The notes beneath the pieces were generated by a model. That model did not search any database. It was not told where the DNA came from and worked only from the letters and a program-made list of their open reading frames with translations. A stretch of 64,000 bases of DNA from Omphalotus guepiniiformis (lineage: Eukaryota > Basidiomycota > Agaricomycetes > Agaricales > Omphalotaceae), in contig JAQOOI010000080.1 in the NCBI GenBank assembly GCA_028554645.1, forward strand, positions 1,674,001 to 1,738,000. The letters are read 5' to 3'. Position 1 is the first letter of the stretch. Every line of letters begins with the position of its first letter. The translations under genes and the position numbers were made by a program. Positions 62,501 to 64,000 of this stretch are shown here, one piece after another.

Positions 62501-64000
62501 GAGCCTGTTCACGTAGCTTAAGGAACGCTTCTGAGATCTCGATATTGGGTAACGTGTAAATTTTAGCCAGAGATGTATGGCAGACGTCTAAAAGATCGTG
62601 TTTTCTAGCGACATGAGCAAAGCGATTGATGATCCAAGCCGTTTCGTGATAGCCTCGATATCCGGCCGTGTTCGAATTCGCAGTCCCAGATTGAGTAGGA
62701 ATGAGAGGGATGTAGGCATTGTTGATTGAGTGGAAGACATTCTGACGCCATGCTACGAGATCACTCCAGATACTGATGTCATCGTGGACATTGGGTAAAC
62801 GTTCGCGCCAAGCTTGTAGGATAACCTTCAATTCAGAAGATTTCTTTTCAAGGTTCTGGGCATTGGTTTGAGCCAAAGAGCCGAAAATCTGGACGGACTC
62901 CTGAAGCTCGACAAACTGTTGAAAATGTTGCAGCAGGGGAACATGTGCAGCAGACATATGTGGTGGTAGCGAAACCCATTTCCGTAGCGCTATTTGCATG
63001 GCATCCTCCAGGATCATTGTGAAATCAGTGTTCTTCTGGTCAGATGACGCGGACACTTTCAACAATGAGATAAATGCTTCGAAGACTCGACGGCGAGGAG
63101 TAGGTACTTCTGGAAGTTGAGAAATATGATCTTCCAACGCATCGCGATTTTCAGGCCAGTCTTTCACCCGCCACGCACTCTCGAGGATCAAGTCGTGGTT
63201 TCCTTCGCTTCTCCCGAGCTCGTATAAAAGATCCCACTGTTGTAGTTTCTCGGCCGCAAGAATCCAATGATCTTCCCACAGACAGTATTCGGACTCGGAG
63301 AAAGGTATAGCACCTGAGCGAGATCGATATTGGGCATTCTCATAAGCGGTCATCGCCTGGTCCCACATGCCATTCTGTTCGAAAGAAATTGCAATGTTAG
63401 TGTCTAAATGTAGACTCCGTCGGCGCCAGAGTCCGTAGAAGAGATCGTCTTCAGCCAGTTCAGAGTAAACATCCGCAAGTGAATCCAATACATAGTCACG
63501 AAACAGTGAGATCATCATCTTTCAGATGATCTAAAGAGGATCCCAAAATCTCGAGAGCAATGTGCCATGCACCATATGTCTTTGCCAGATATTTGACGAG
63601 GTGAGGAGGAAGAACCATCGGTGGACAACATGCGTGTATACTGGTGAGGAGAGTTTGAATGACATTGGGTCGCATTTCAGCCTGTTTGATGTGGTACTCC
63701 TTGCTGAGCAGGTTGATCATATGGTGCGTAAGATCTGCTTGTTCTCGCCTAGAAAGGCATGCCCACGCAGCAGAAAATACAGATACCCAAGTCTCATGGG
63801 CAGTTTGAGGATCGAAGTACAGTAACCGTTGCATCGGCCGGACAAGGTTCTGTACTTTCGGGCGAGATATAGCAGAATTAGCTAGCGTGAGCCTGCGATC
63901 GTAAGGCAAGACCACATCTACATCTACAGCTCCAAGTAGCAGGTGGAGGGCAATATGAATCCAATTATAATCCGCAAGGGGCTCCCAATTCTGAACACCG
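59571..64000 (-). CDS. TRA1: Tra1/TRRAP PIKK-like pseudokinase, C-terminal part (5' end outside window)
   Basis: Very large scaffold subunit of SAGA and NuA4 that contacts transcription activators. Only the C-terminal part is present and the frame is open at 64000. It gives the end of the HEAT region (PYDRRLTLANSAISRPKVQN, HETWVSVFSAAWACLSRREQ), the FAT domain (LWRRRSLHLDTNIAISFEQN, ELGRSEGNHDLILESAWRVK, FFTLKGMFHARFGRQEDANS), a Ser/Thr/Ala linker (61650-61860), and the kinase-like domain (SRPRVQPLDSLSHYLTEFQY, QKLRPKFENTRSQGYCWKRI, MTYVFCLSSRQPARFHVSRS). The catalytic and DFG-type residues of active PI3K-related kinases are absent, as expected for Tra1. The FATC end is KMGELYYPWF, stop 59571-59573. 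Many introns of about 50 nt in the last 2 kb. Confidence 0.95.

Overview
The window is a gene-dense nuclear segment from a filamentous basidiomycete, most likely an Agaricomycete. Nearly every gene is cut by many short introns of about 41-75 nt with GT..AG ends and CTNAC-like branch points. Gene spacing is compact (26 protein-coding genes in 64 kb), and the gene set is fungal: acetoacetyl-CoA synthetase, endopolyphosphatase, NDR kinase, CipC, saccharopepsin and a DUF3818/PX protein. I see no rRNA, tRNA, transposon, CRISPR array or viral remnant. All gene models below are hand-spliced from the sequence, so single exon edges may be off by a few codons.

Layout. 0-10.5 kb: acetoacetyl-CoA synthetase (-), a small TATA-box orphan gene (+), vacuolar endopolyphosphatase (+) and an RFX transcription factor (+). 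10.9-17.5 kb: Bfr1 (-), Nhp2 (-) and a PX/DUF3818 protein (+). 17.7-29.2 kb: a run of seven minus-strand genes: Spb4 helicase, Cbk1-type NDR kinase, two unrecognised proteins, an Osh4-like oxysterol-binding protein, a mitochondrial dehydrogenase kinase and then Mediator subunit 20. 30.6-41.3 kb: ORC4 (+), an unrecognised membrane protein (-), CipC (-), a patatin-type triacylglycerol lipase (+) and a PUB-domain protein (+). 41.5-46.2 kb: an unusual repeat gene (-). 46.7-64 kb: COP9 subunit CSN4 (+), a CTD kinase with an RS-rich N-terminus (-), a DCAF-like WD40 protein (-), vacuolar aspartic protease (-), a bromodomain protein of the Bdc1/BRD8 type (+) and the C-terminal part of Tra1 (-), which runs off the right edge.

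The most unusual locus is 41511-46222. It encodes about 1,425 residues with a conserved-looking N-terminal domain and then a long Tyr-Pro repeat region. Six consecutive internal exons are all multiples of three and are all bounded by phase-1 introns that split the same Tyr codon, next to the same motif (YPxFDL | YPAVYPY). One of these exons also carries eight 23-residue tandem units. The first intron of this gene seems to start with AT rather than GT. I do not recognise a function.

The palindrome CACGTG occurs eight times by my reading. All eight copies lie upstream of genes. Every one of the six head-to-head intergenic regions has at least one, and I found none inside a coding region or a tail-to-tail gap. 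Functional neighbours worth noting are the tail-to-tail Bdc1/BRD8-like gene and Tra1 (both NuA4-associated families), and the head-to-head Med20/ORC4 pair, which shares a 174-bp promoter region.
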